Positions 50,208 to 59,083 of a stretch of DNA of 64,000 nt are shown here, in pieces. Each line of letters starts with the position of its first letter. Within the stretch, counting starts at the first letter, position 1. Below the pieces are notes generated by a model. It made no database searches and was not told the origin of the DNA. It saw only the letters and a list, made by a program, of their open reading frames with translations. Source of the stretch: Parvularculales bacterium. Lineage in GTDB: Bacteria; Pseudomonadota; Alphaproteobacteria; JAPOUT01; JBAJNM01. The position numbers and the translations under genes were made by a program. The DNA lies in assembly GCA_036881865.1 (NCBI GenBank), contig JBAJNM010000002.1:56548-120547 (forward strand). The letters run 5' to 3'.

Positions 50208-51605
50208 ATGAGCACTCAGGATAAAATTGCTGATATACTAATTGTTGATGATGAAGCTGAGATACGCAACCTCATTGCAGGTGTCTTGTCAGATGATGGC
50301 TATGAGACACGAGTTGCCACCGGTTGCGCAGAGGCATTTAGCGCAATTGAAGATCGTATTCCCAGGTTAATATTACTTGATATATGGCTGCAGAATGATT
50401 CTATGGATGGTTTGCGGATATTAGAACAACTCAAAGAAAATTATCCGGAGATTCCTGTCGTGATGATTAGCGGTCACGGCAATATAGATATGGCGGTTTC
50501 CTCCATTAAAAAAGGGGCGTATGACTTTATAGAAAAACCTTTCAGGGCAGATCATTTAATTCAGACAATTCGCCGTGTCATAGAAACTACACGTCTAAGA
50601 CGAGAAAATCAGGAACTCCTTGCTCGGGCAGGAGGTATAATTGAACTAGTCGGAAAATCCCCCGCCGTTATGCTCATGCGGCAAACCGTTGAGAAAATTG
50701 CACCCACCTCAAGTCGCATATTAATCACTGGCCCTATTGGGTCGGGCAAGGAGATGGTAGCGCGCCTCATTCATGCGCGCTCTAAACGAGCGGCGGCTCC
50801 TTTTATTGCCCTGAATGCTGCAACCATGACTCCGGAGCGGGTAGAGCAGGAATTGTTTGGCATAGAAGAGCCAAGGCAGGGTATCCAAAAAGTGGGGCTT
50901 TTAGAACAAGCGCATGGCGGGACGTTGTTTCTTGATGAAATAGGGAAAATGCCCTTAAAAACCCAGAAAAAAACCCTTCGGGTTTTAGTAGAGCAGCGCT
51001 TTCAGCGTGTAGGTGGCAGTCGTCAGGTTCAGGTTGATGTGAGAATTATCTCATCCTCCAGTCGTAATTTGGAAGGTGAGATTGAAAAGGACCGTTTCAG
51101 TAAAGACCTGTATCATCGTTTGAACGTAACACCTATAGGAGTGCCTCCTTTGACAGATAGGCGGGCTGATATTCCGGCACTGGTAGAAAACCTCATAGAG
51201 CGGATATGCACAACTTCGGGTCTGGCCCCTCGTCGCATCGGCAATGATGCCCTTGCAGTCCTGCAGAGTTATACTTGGCCTGGGAATATACGCCAGCTTC
51301 GTAATTATGTTGAACGTTTAATGATTTTAGCTAATGGAAATGAAGATATTATAACCGCTACTATGTTACCCAATGATATGCCCGATCAAATAATGGCTTT
51401 GCCCAGCACGGACCAAGAGCATATTATGGCGATGCCCTTGCGGGCGGCCAGAGAATCTTTTGAGAGGGATTATTTGCAGGCGCAAGTTAAGAGATTTGGG
51501 GGTAACATATCTAAAACAGCTGATTTTATTGGTATGGAGCGTTCAGCCCTGCATCGCAAGTTGAAATTTCTTGGTATCAGTAATCGTGCCCATCAAGATA
51601 CATAG
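50208..51605 (+). CDS. ntrX: NtrX-type response regulator without the GAFTGA loop
   Basis: Receiver domain with acidic pocket (IVDDEAE), phospho-acceptor D58, S88 and K110. An AAA+ domain (about 140-375) has Walker A GPIGSGKE and Walker B GGTLFLDEIG. A Fis-type helix-turn-helix is at the C-terminus (GGNISKTADFIGMERSALHRKLKFLGI). The sigma-54-contacting GAFTGA loop expected after ELFG is replaced by GIEEPRQGIQ, as in other alphaproteobacterial NtrX proteins, so it probably does not activate sigma-54 promoters. 465 aa. The sensor NtrY and the ntrBC pair normally upstream are absent from this window. It heads a run with trkA and trkH. Confidence 0.9.
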   Translation: MSTQDKIADILIVDDEAEIRNLIAGVLSDDGYETRVATGCAEAFSAIEDRIPRLILLDIWLQNDSMDGLRILEQLKENYPEIPVVMISGHGNIDMAVSSIKKGAYDFIEKPFRADHLIQTIRRVIETTRLRRENQELLARAGGIIELVGKSPAVMLMRQTVEKIAPTSSRILITGPIGSGKEMVARLIHARSKRAAAPFIALNAATMTPERVEQELFGIEEPRQGIQKVGLLEQAHGGTLFLDEIGKMPLKTQKKTLRVLVEQRFQRVGGSRQVQVDVRIISSSSRNLEGEIEKDRFSKDLYHRLNVTPIGVPPLTDRRADIPALVENLIERICTTSGLAPRRIGNDALAVLQSYTWPGNIRQLRNYVERLMILANGNEDIITATMLPNDMPDQIMALPSTDQEHIMAMPLRAARESFERDYLQAQVKRFGGNISKTADFIGMERSALHRKLKFLGISNRAHQDT

Positions 51606-51635
51606 ATCTATTACCGTTATACGGAGAAAACAGAT

Positions 51636-53012
51636 ATGAAAGTCATTGTATGTGGCGCAGGGCAGGTGGGAACCGGTATTGCGCGACGTTTGTCGCAAGA
51701 GAATAACGACATAACGGTAATTGATCACTCGCCGGAGTTAATCCGGAATATAAGTCAAACTCTTGATGTAAAAACTATCATAGGACATGCCTCTCATCCG
51801 GATGTTCTGCAAAAAGCCGGAGCACAAGATGCCGATATGCTAATAGCGGTTACCTTGCACGATGAAGTCAATATGGTGGCTTGTCAGGTTTGTTATTCAA
51901 TTTTTAGTGTGCCTACAAAAATTGCACGCGTTAGGAGTCAAAATTATCTCAAACCTGAATGGCATGATCTTTTTAGTCGTGAGCACGCTCCTGTTGACGT
52001 CATTATATCGCCTGAAATTGAAGCCGGAGATGCTGTACTCAGACGCCTTGCGTTGCCGGGGTCTTTTGAAACCTTTTCTTTTGTAGAAGGCAAGGTAACC
52101 TTGGTAGGAGTTACCCTTGAGGATGATTGTCCTGTTGTTAATACACCTTTACGGCAGCTTACGTCGCTCTTTCCTAACTTATCTACCATTGTGACAGGGG
52201 TCGTACGGGAAGGAAAACTCTTTATTCCGCACAGTGATGAAGAGCTACTTGTGGGGGATGATGTGTTTTTTATCTCCGCTACAGAAAAAGTCAAGCGAAC
52301 GCTCTCTATTTTTGGTCACGAAGAGCCTTATGCCCGCCATATTATTATCATTGGGGGAGGTAATATAGGACGTTATGTAGCGCAACGTCTGGAGGAAACC
52401 GACTCCAAGGTGAGTGTAAGACTAATAGAGCAGCAGAAGGATCGTGCGATGATGGCAGCGAAGGATCTTGATAACACTATCGTTCTTCACGGGTCTGGCC
52501 TTGAGCCGGAAATTTTACGGGAGGCTGGAGCCATGAATACCGAAACTGTTGTGACCCTCACCAACAATGATCAAGTTAACATTCTTGCCAGCGTCATGGC
52601 CCATCGTGAAGGCTGCCAGCGCACTTTGTGCCTTATCAATGACAACAAATATGCACCGATGATGCGTTCTTTTGGTATTGACGTTTCTATCAATCCTCGC
52701 ACAACAACTATTTCGTCTATTCTTCAGCATGTACGGCGGGGGCGCATTAAAGCTCTTTATTCCGTTGCAGATGGCATGGCTGAGGTGGTTGATGCAGAAG
52801 TACTCAAGACATCACCCTTACTGGGCATGAAGATCTCAGAGATTCATATGCCGGAGGGTATTATCATCGGCGCTATCGTACGGGAGGGGCAATTCATCAT
52901 GCCGTCAGGAGATTTAACCGTCAGAGAAGGGGATAGAATTATCGTTTTTGCTCACGCAGAACAGATACATAAGGTTGAGCAAATGTTTCGAGTAAGTTTT
53001 GAGTATTTTTAG
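51636..53012 (+). CDS. trkA: Trk potassium uptake regulatory protein TrkA
   Basis: Cytoplasmic gating subunit that binds NAD(H)/ATP and controls TrkH. Two RCK modules: VIVCGAGQVGTGIARRLSQENNDITVID at the N-terminus and IIIGGGNIGRYVAQRLEE near residue 233. Each is followed by a TrkA_C domain (for example EIHMPEGIIIGAIVREGQFIMPSGDLTVREGDRIIVFA). 458 aa, as in E. coli. It is 30 bases after ntrX, matching the conserved ntrX-trkA link. Confidence 0.96.
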   Translation: MKVIVCGAGQVGTGIARRLSQENNDITVIDHSPELIRNISQTLDVKTIIGHASHPDVLQKAGAQDADMLIAVTLHDEVNMVACQVCYSIFSVPTKIARVRSQNYLKPEWHDLFSREHAPVDVIISPEIEAGDAVLRRLALPGSFETFSFVEGKVTLVGVTLEDDCPVVNTPLRQLTSLFPNLSTIVTGVVREGKLFIPHSDEELLVGDDVFFISATEKVKRTLSIFGHEEPYARHIIIIGGGNIGRYVAQRLEETDSKVSVRLIEQQKDRAMMAAKDLDNTIVLHGSGLEPEILREAGAMNTETVVTLTNNDQVNILASVMAHREGCQRTLCLINDNKYAPMMRSFGIDVSINPRTTTISSILQHVRRGRIKALYSVADGMAEVVDAEVLKTSPLLGMKISEIHMPEGIIIGAIVREGQFIMPSGDLTVREGDRIIVFAHAEQIHKVEQMFRVSFEYF

Positions 53013-53024
53013 GCGGAAACCCTC

Positions 53025-54494
53025 ATGAACCAAGCCACCATCCTTTATATTTATGGCTGGTTTATCATCGTTCTTGCTGTCTTGATGCTTCTGCCTTTAG
53101 CATGGGCGGGTCATGCAACTGAGGCACAAGGGTTTTTTTTTGGTAGTTGTATAGCTGGTTTTTTTGGTGGTAGCCTGATTATTGCCTCTCAAGGCGTACG
53201 ACGGTTGGAAATCAACAGGCCTGAGATTTTCATACTGATTATTATTGTTTGGATTACGCTACCCTTGTTTGCGGGTGTGCCTTTTTATTATAGTGGCGAG
53301 TTTTCAGCCATCAATGCCTACTTTGAAGCCGTTTCCGGATTTACAACTACCGGTGCTACGGTACTGGCAGACCCCGAACAAGCCCCGCGTTCTATCTTAG
53401 TCTGGCGCGCCCTGCTGCAATGGGCCGGAGGATTTACAACTCTTGTGATGATTGGCGGATTATTAGCACCATCGGGTGTTTTGTCTGCAGATGCAACTCT
53501 TCAACTCAACATCGTCCGACAAGAAGCCGACGATGGATTTAGGCGCTTACAGCTAACGGCAAGAGCGCTGCTTGCACCTTATGTCATCCTTACTGTTTTA
53601 TGTATTGCTCTGACATGGCTTGGAGGCATTCCTGCTTTTGATGCTTTTTGTTTGAGCCTTTCTACCATTTCAACAGGGGGTTTTTCGACGGTAAGTGGCT
53701 CGATTGCTTCTTTTCAGGCTCCACTTTCAGAAATGGTGTTGCTTATTTTCATGATTGCGGGGGCTTATAGTTTTATCTGCCACGAGAAGATTCTACGGGG
53801 AGATTTAAGAGGGTATTGGGAAAATGAAGAGGGGATTTTTCAAATAATTCTAGTTATCACTTCAGGGTTTATTTTGATGTTCTTTTTTCAAAACGCCATG
53901 GCTAACTATGGGCTGCCGGATTGGGTAGAGGCTGCGCGAAATGGATTTTTTATGGCTGCTTCCCTCTTATCTACCACAGGATATTATAATGGAGAGATGC
54001 AGTTTTCTTTTGCTTTTCCGGCATTTTTTCTCGTTGCTCTGACTCTTATTGGAGGTGCAAGCTTATCAACAGCAGGGGGACTAAAAGTGGTGCGCATTTT
54101 GGCAATGATCAAACAGGGGAGGGGGGAGATGATGCAGCTTGCATTTCCTCATGCCATAATAATCAACCGCATCGGTGGTCGAATGGTCACTTCCGATATG
54201 ATGGCCTCTATATGGGCGCATTTAGTTGCCCTTATTCTTGCCCTTGTTGTTCTATCTTTACTGATCTCATGGTCAGATATAGAGTTTTTACCTGCTTTAG
54301 TAGCAGCTACCAGTGCTTTGAGTAATACCGGCCCCTTGTTAGATATTATTCAACCGACATCACTTCATGAAGGGTCTGCTTTTGATGTGTTTTCCCCCAC
54401 CGTTAAACTCATGCTGAGTCTTGGTATGGTAGTAGGAAGGCTTGAATTTTTATCTTTTTTTAGTGTCTTAACCATTCTTCTTCACAGAGCTTAA
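53025..54494 (+). CDS. trkH: Trk potassium transporter TrkH
   Basis: Potassium-conducting membrane subunit partnered with TrkA. About ten membrane helices with pore loops recognisable at AVSGFTTTGATVL, LSTISTGGFSTVSG, ASLLSTTGYYNG and SNTGPLLD. 489 aa. The 12-base gap from trkA indicates co-expression. Confidence 0.94.
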   Translation: MNQATILYIYGWFIIVLAVLMLLPLAWAGHATEAQGFFFGSCIAGFFGGSLIIASQGVRRLEINRPEIFILIIIVWITLPLFAGVPFYYSGEFSAINAYFEAVSGFTTTGATVLADPEQAPRSILVWRALLQWAGGFTTLVMIGGLLAPSGVLSADATLQLNIVRQEADDGFRRLQLTARALLAPYVILTVLCIALTWLGGIPAFDAFCLSLSTISTGGFSTVSGSIASFQAPLSEMVLLIFMIAGAYSFICHEKILRGDLRGYWENEEGIFQIILVITSGFILMFFFQNAMANYGLPDWVEAARNGFFMAASLLSTTGYYNGEMQFSFAFPAFFLVALTLIGGASLSTAGGLKVVRILAMIKQGRGEMMQLAFPHAIIINRIGGRMVTSDMMASIWAHLVALILALVVLSLLISWSDIEFLPALVAATSALSNTGPLLDIIQPTSLHEGSAFDVFSPTVKLMLSLGMVVGRLEFLSFFSVLTILLHRA

Positions 54495-54504
54495 AAACTT
54501 TCTT

Positions 54505-55362
54505 ATGTCTCGTATCATTTATGTTAACGGTTACTATCGGCGTTATCACGACAGTTTAGTCCATGTTGAGGATCGTGGTTACCAATTTGCAGATGGGGTT
54601 TATGAATCATACGGCGTACAAGATGGTCAGATCATTGATGAGATGGCTCACATTGACCGCCTTGGACGCTCTCTTGAGGCTCTTAAAATAAACTGGCCTG
54701 TATCAAGCTCAGCTCTTAGAAAAATCTTGCGGGAGACTATGCGTCAAAACAGGGTGCGCGATGGCATGGTTTATTGCCAAATAACTCGAGGCGTGGCTCG
54801 TCGGGATCATGTCTTTCCTTCGCCCTCTGTTACACCGTCTTTGGTAGTTATAGCACGTACCATTCCCCGCACCCGTTTTGAAACCATGGAGAAGACCGGT
54901 ATTCGTGCTATTAGCGTTCCTGATATTCGCTGGAAACGGTGTGACATAAAAAGTCTTTCTTTGTTGCCCAATGTTCTTGCCCGTCAGGAAGCGCAAGGGG
55001 AAGGTGCTCATGAAGCCCTTTTTGTAGACAGTGAGGGTTACATAACAGAGGGAGCGGCGACAAACGTCTGGATTGTAGATAAAGCAGGGCAGTTGGTAAC
55101 TCGCCCGGCAGACCATGGCATTTTGAACGGTATCACCCGACAAATCTTGCTTAAAACCGCACGACAGGCTGGTATTCCTATAAAAGAGCGAGCTTTCACG
55201 ATAGAGGAGGCCCTCAACGCTCGGGAAATATTTGTCTCTGCATCATCCTCCGTGCTTTTACCGGTTGTCCGGCTTAATGACCATATCATCGGTAATGGTG
55301 GTCCGGGTTTTATGGCTGCCAATTTGAAGCAGGCCTACGGAGCACTCTCGGAAAGGACGTGA
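54505..55362 (+). CDS. dat: Class IV aminotransferase (D-alanine transaminase-like)
   Basis: PLP-dependent fold type IV aminotransferase. VEDRGYQFADGVYESYGV at the N-terminus, catalytic Lys in RCDIKSLSLLPNVLARQEA, EALFVDSEGYITEGAATNVWIV, and the PLP phosphate-binding GITRQILLKTA. 285 aa. D-alanine transaminase is the usual annotation at this location, between trkA/trkH and hfq-hflX. A branched-chain or aminodeoxychorismate activity cannot be excluded from sequence. Confidence 0.87.
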   Translation: MSRIIYVNGYYRRYHDSLVHVEDRGYQFADGVYESYGVQDGQIIDEMAHIDRLGRSLEALKINWPVSSSALRKILRETMRQNRVRDGMVYCQITRGVARRDHVFPSPSVTPSLVVIARTIPRTRFETMEKTGIRAISVPDIRWKRCDIKSLSLLPNVLARQEAQGEGAHEALFVDSEGYITEGAATNVWIVDKAGQLVTRPADHGILNGITRQILLKTARQAGIPIKERAFTIEEALNAREIFVSASSSVLLPVVRLNDHIIGNGGPGFMAANLKQAYGALSERT

Positions 55363-55404
55363 ATAATCGGTACTCTCACCCGATCCGGTACAACAGATAA
55401 CAGC

Positions 55405-56763
55405 ATGGGCTCTGTTATTTTTGTTTTGCATCCTGTCTTGAAAGAGGAGAGGGGGGTCGGTGGCGCATCCGTACGTCGTAGTGACTGCGCCCAATTAGAG
55501 GAAGCTGTTAGTTTGGCTCGTGGCGTAAATAACGATAAAAATACGCATAGAGTGGTTGACACTCTATCTCATATCCGCCCGGCAACGTTTTTCGGCAGGG
55601 GCAAGATGGAGGCCCTTGGGGCTACCTTCAAGGAGCATTCCGTTGAGGTGGTTATAGTAAACCACGCCCTGACGCCGGTTCAGCAGCGCAATCTGGAGCG
55701 GGCATGGCAGGTGAAAGTTCTGGACAGAACCGGCCTGATTCTGGAGATTTTTGCCGCGCGCGCCCGCACAAGAGAAGGGCGGCTTCAGGTCGATCTTGCC
55801 CGTCTGACATACCAAAAAAGCCGCCTTGTGCGTACCTGGACCCATCTTGAGCGCCAGCGTGGCGCTTTGGGGTTTGTCGGGGGGCCCGGTGAAACCCAGA
55901 TTGAGGCCGACCGGCGGCTTATTCAGAAGCGTATCACCCAATTACGCCGCCGCTTAGAGACCGTAAGGCGCACCCGGGCGCTTCACCGTAAACCGCGTCA
56001 AAAAGCCCCGTGGCCTACCATTGTGCTGGTAGGGTACACCAATGCGGGTAAATCTACCTTGTTTAATCACATAACCGGCGCGTCGGTTATGGCGGATGAT
56101 CGATTATTCGCCACCCTTGACCCGACCATACGCAATATTGACCTGCCTTCGGGCCGCCGGGTCGTTTTATCCGATACGGTGGGGTTTATCTCCAATCTTC
56201 CCACCCATCTTGTGGCGGCTTTCCGGGCTACTCTCGAGGAAATCGTAGAATCCGACATTATCCTCCATGTTCAGGATAGTTCCCATCCGGATATGCGTGC
56301 TCAGGCGGCCGATGTCGTTGAGGTTTTGGGCTCGTTTGGTATCAATGAGCCATGCTCCGGTTCGGGTCAGGACGAGATGCGAAAAAGCCCGAAAATTGTG
56401 CAGGTTCTCAACAAAATTGACCGCCTCCCTCATGATTCAAGGGAAACCGGCAGCAATAAGGGCATCCCCATATCGGCCATGACGGGAGAGGGGGTTGACG
56501 CTCTTCTCAACCATCTGGATACGCTTTTGGGTGCTCAGGAGACTATCATTTCTCTTGATCTTGGCCCGGCGGATGAGGCCTGCCGTGCCTGGCTCTACCG
56601 TCATAGCCGTATTGTGAGCCAGCATAACGAGGCCGGACGGATTTTCCTTGAGGTAGCCTTCAGTTCCGTAGCGCTGGGGCGCTTTCAAAAGCGATTTCCG
56701 CAGATTTCCCTTTCTCAGGCAGACTTCTCAGGTCTGGAAGCCTCAAGGGTGGCGCAACCATAA
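55405..56763 (+). CDS. hflX: GTPase HflX
   Basis: Ribosome-associated GTPase that splits stalled or heat-stressed ribosomes. The N-terminal HflX domain has RPATFFGRGKMEALG and VVIVNHALTPVQQRNLERAWQVKVLDRTGLILEIFAARARTREGRLQVDLARLTY. The GxxGPGE-type loop FVGGPGETQIEADRR precedes the G domain: G1 GYTNAGKST, G3 DTVGF, G4 NKID. 452 aa. hfq, which normally lies just upstream, is absent: only 42 bases separate it from dat. The 3' end overlaps the convergent smr gene by 21 bases. Confidence 0.95.
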   Translation: MGSVIFVLHPVLKEERGVGGASVRRSDCAQLEEAVSLARGVNNDKNTHRVVDTLSHIRPATFFGRGKMEALGATFKEHSVEVVIVNHALTPVQQRNLERAWQVKVLDRTGLILEIFAARARTREGRLQVDLARLTYQKSRLVRTWTHLERQRGALGFVGGPGETQIEADRRLIQKRITQLRRRLETVRRTRALHRKPRQKAPWPTIVLVGYTNAGKSTLFNHITGASVMADDRLFATLDPTIRNIDLPSGRRVVLSDTVGFISNLPTHLVAAFRATLEEIVESDIILHVQDSSHPDMRAQAADVVEVLGSFGINEPCSGSGQDEMRKSPKIVQVLNKIDRLPHDSRETGSNKGIPISAMTGEGVDALLNHLDTLLGAQETIISLDLGPADEACRAWLYRHSRIVSQHNEAGRIFLEVAFSSVALGRFQKRFPQISLSQADFSGLEASRVAQP

Positions 56764-57303
56764 ATAGAAGGCTCCTGAGCCACCATGTCTGGGATGGGCA
56801 GGGCGGGAGCCTATAATGTGTTCCGATAAGGCCGTATCGTTCTCCAGCCATTCCATAAACAGGCTCCGTAGTATGCCTCTGGGGTCTTCTCCCCAGGTAT
56901 GAGGGCCTTTGCCGGTAATCACCAGAACACACCGCAGTTTTCTGACCCGTGAGCGTGTAATAAAGTTCATAAGTTCCTTATAGGCCTGCCGGCGTCTAAA
57001 ACCGTGTAAATCCAGACGCGCTTCACAGTTAATCTGCCCCCGGCGAATACGCCGTTCCGTCTGGCCGTCAAGTCCATCCTTCATCAGATTTGCCCTCATT
57101 AAACCTGATTTTTGAGCTGATTTACCGATGGCCGTTTTCGGAGACAACTCCTGACGAGGTCTTCCGGAAGACTTCAACGGCTTTTCACGCATAGGAGAGG
57201 ACAGGGGAGAGACACCTGCCGTGACACTCTGCCATAAATCCTGCTCCTGACTTGTTAGAGAGCGGGTATCTTTCCGGTTTTTGTCGTATCGATTATGGGG
57301 CAT
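56743..57303 (-). CDS. Smr/MutS2-type domain protein
   Basis: 186 aa. A low-complexity, basic N-terminal half leads to a C-terminal Smr domain (about 95-186) with LDLHGFRRRQAYKELMNFI, LVITGKGPH and the ending HGGSGAFYLWLRHP. Smr domains are nucleic-acid nicking or binding modules; some stand-alone ones cleave mRNA at collided ribosomes. The function of this alphaproteobacterial type is not known to me. It is convergent with hflX and its upstream side faces the dif site 24 bases away. Confidence 0.88.
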   Translation of the reverse strand: MPHNRYDKNRKDTRSLTSQEQDLWQSVTAGVSPLSSPMREKPLKSSGRPRQELSPKTAIGKSAQKSGLMRANLMKDGLDGQTERRIRRGQINCEARLDLHGFRRRQAYKELMNFITRSRVRKLRCVLVITGKGPHTWGEDPRGILRSLFMEWLENDTALSEHIIGSRPAHPRHGGSGAFYLWLRHP

Positions 57304-57326
57304 TCCATTCGTCCGCTATGTTCCAT

Positions 57327-57354
57327 TATGCGCATAATATATATTATGGTAAAT
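57327..57354 (+). other. dif: Putative chromosomal dif site (XerCD recombination)
   Basis: A 28-base site with two 11-base arms around a 6-base centre. The left (XerC-side) arm 57327-57337 is TATGCGCATAA. The centre 57338-57343 is TATATA. The right (XerD-side) arm 57344-57354 is TTATGGTAAAT. Compared with E. coli dif it differs only at the two outermost left bases, one central base and one right-arm base (24/28). It is intergenic, starts an AT-rich tract, and lies where gene direction switches from + (left) to - (right), as expected at the replication terminus. Confidence 0.85.
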
Positions 57355-57861
57355 AATAAATATATGTTTAACAACAGATATTAATATTTATATAAGTCTA
57401 AAACACATTAACTATATAAAATTTCTTGTTTAAGCGGTTGCTTTCCTTATCCCCGTTCTTATAAACTGTGGACAAGACTGGGGAAATCTATGTACCGGGA
57501 TTTGTATTAATCCCGAATGAGGACTCTTTTGTCATTTTTTCACGTTTAATAAGCTTAATTGATGGCATTTGACGCTTTTTTAGCCCTTTCATTTTTGGGG
57601 TAATATGCACCTCAATTCACAGCGTGGCCAGCAGGACAACTTCCAGAGTGGTAAAATAATGGCCTGCCCTTAAATTCTTTTATGTTCAGATGGATAGCGT
57701 CGATGATTCACCTTGACCTTTGGCTTATATACTTTAGTGCCCAAAACCGGAATGCCCCTTTTTAACTCTTGCGTTTTCTGCCTTCGGCAGCCATAGAGAT
57801 CCCCTAATTTGCTAACCGGCTTGACTAATATTCTCTCTATTTCCTGCCTATACTCTCAATG
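57355..57861. other. AT-rich non-coding region beside dif
   Basis: About 500 bases with no convincing gene on either strand. The first ~75 bases are very AT-rich. A perfect 7-bp hairpin with a 6-base loop lies at 57496-57515 (CGGGATT/AATCCCG), and a small CTGCC-TTC-GGCAG hairpin at 57778-57790. Two DnaA-box-like nonamers are present (57447-57455 and 57467-57475). The end of an inverted-repeat element occurs at 57725-57738. No RNA gene was recognised. Confidence 0.5.
57725..57738 (+). repeat. Solo copy of the element end TTATATACTTTAGT
   Basis: Identical over 14 bases to the core of both terminal inverted repeats of the 59546-59697 element. It is followed by GCCCAAAAC, which resembles AGCCAAGAAC next to the right-hand end of that element when read in the same direction. 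It is probably a remnant of a related element. No matching opposite end was found nearby. Confidence 0.55.
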
Positions 57862-58170
57862 TTAGCAGCCGTAAGCATCTGCCTGGATGGATGTAGTGAA
57901 TTCTGTTGAGTAATGATCATTGATTACAAATGCGTTTCCGCCACGGACAGCAACCTGATTTCTTATCTTGTTCAATGCGGATTTTCGGTCATCATTAACT
58001 GACCAAGTATAGCTCTCGGACGCTTCGACAATCCCAAGATGTTTGCACTGCCCTATGTCTCTCCCTCTCATGCTTGTAATCTCAGCTACTTGTGTACCCC
58101 CAGTGGTCAACGGTGTTACGCAGGAAGCTAAAAAAGATAAACAAATCATCAGCGATAATTTTTTTAACAT
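57862..58170 (-). CDS. DUF4156-type lipoprotein
   Basis: 102-aa predicted lipoprotein. The signal peptide MLKKLSLMICLSFLASC ends in a lipobox with Cys17. The mature part QVAEITSMRGRDIGQCKHLGIVEAS...ALNKIRNQVAVRGGNAFVIND...ADAYGC has the Cys pair, Gly-rich NAFVIND core and terminal Tyr-x-Cys of the small DUF4156 family, of unknown function. It is part of the accessory patch to the right of dif. No partner gene is evident. Confidence 0.75.
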   Translation of the reverse strand: MLKKLSLMICLSFLASCVTPLTTGGTQVAEITSMRGRDIGQCKHLGIVEASESYTWSVNDDRKSALNKIRNQVAVRGGNAFVINDHYSTEFTTSIQADAYGC

Positions 58171-58296
58171 ATAAATCTACACACAAATTAAGAGTTTCAA
58201 CTCACTATCGACGGTATTTTGACCCTTTTTAAGCCTTTTATCCTGAGCCATCTTACGCCGGGAGGCGTTTGATAGAGAGTTTATTAACACAGGCCG

Positions 58297-58920
58297 TCAG
58301 TCAACCTTAGGTATAGCCATACCTTTCACCGTGGCCGGTCTGCCGCCAACGGATTTCAGCCACCGCTTCAGTGCGGTTGCATCCCCGATGGCGTCCCCTG
58401 CAGCTTCGCTGACCGGCTCATGTGCGAGAGATACCCAGCCATACAGTGCGATATCGGCAATCGAATAATCATCGTCGGCAATATACCGGGTTTTTTCCAG
58501 TTGCCGCGTCATGACACCCAGCAGACGGGCGCTTTCCTGCATGTACCGGTCAATGGCAAGCGGTACCTGCTCCGGCGCACTGCGCGTAAACCAGGCCAAT
58601 TGACCGATCATGGGGCCTATATGGGCCATCTGGAACATCAACCACTGCATGACCCGGTAGCGGGCCGCAGTCTCTGTGGGAAGAAATTTGCCGGTCTTTT
58701 CAGCGAGATAAATCAGGATGGCGCCAGAATCGAATATGGACAGATCACCGTCAACAATCGCCGGAATTTTACCGTTAGGCGAAATCGCCAGAAACTCAGG
58801 TTTGCTCTGTTCTTTTTCACTTATGTTTACCGGGTGTACGGTGTAATCCAGCCCGGTTTCCTCCAGCATCATGGAGACCTTGTATCCGTTGGGTGTGGTC
58901 CAGGTGTACAGATCGATCAT
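58297..58920 (-). CDS. Glutathione S-transferase family protein (YfcG/YghU-like)
   Basis: Thioredoxin-fold N-terminal domain (IDLYTWTTPNGYKVSMMLEETGLDYTVHPVNISEKEQSKPEFLAISPNGKIPAIVD) with the TPNG motif, and the Ser-containing IFDSGAILIYLAEKTG that binds glutathione in the Nu-class enzymes. A helical C-terminal domain has DYSIADIALYGWV. ATG 58920 has AAAGGA upstream and gives 207 aa; the longer open frame to 59136 adds unrelated sequence. Disulfide-bond reductase activity is known for YfcG/YghU and is inferred here. It diverges from the 59084 gene. Confidence 0.88.
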   Translation of the reverse strand: MIDLYTWTTPNGYKVSMMLEETGLDYTVHPVNISEKEQSKPEFLAISPNGKIPAIVDGDLSIFDSGAILIYLAEKTGKFLPTETAARYRVMQWLMFQMAHIGPMIGQLAWFTRSAPEQVPLAIDRYMQESARLLGVMTRQLEKTRYIADDDYSIADIALYGWVSLAHEPVSEAAGDAIGDATALKRWLKSVGGRPATVKGMAIPKVD

Positions 58921-59083
58921 GGCGTGTTCCTTTGTTATGGATGTGTAAAGAATATTTATTCTGTCACTTTCTAACTTATAACGATACGGATGGCGATGGC
59001 TATGAACAGACCATCGGCAGAAACGTGACCAGCCTGACGTTACAGGCCCGCCCCTGCCCCGGATACAAACAAAGGATACTCGC

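Noticed and set aside
57447..57475. Possible oriC: AT-rich tract with DnaA-box-like nonamers TTATCCCCG and TGTGGACAA near smr.
   Set aside because: Only two imperfect boxes, no origin-linked genes nearby, genes converge on the region instead of diverging, and a dif match lies about 100 bases away.
57567..58243. Similar T-rich strings near 57567-57600 and 58213-58243 as a repeat pair flanking the DUF4156 gene.
   Set aside because: The match is imperfect and low-complexity (T-rich), so it is not distinguishable from chance.
58255..58268. Hairpin ACGCC-GGGA-GGCGT downstream of the GST gene as a terminator.
   Set aside because: Short 5-bp stem, and on the gene's own strand it is not followed by a T-tract.
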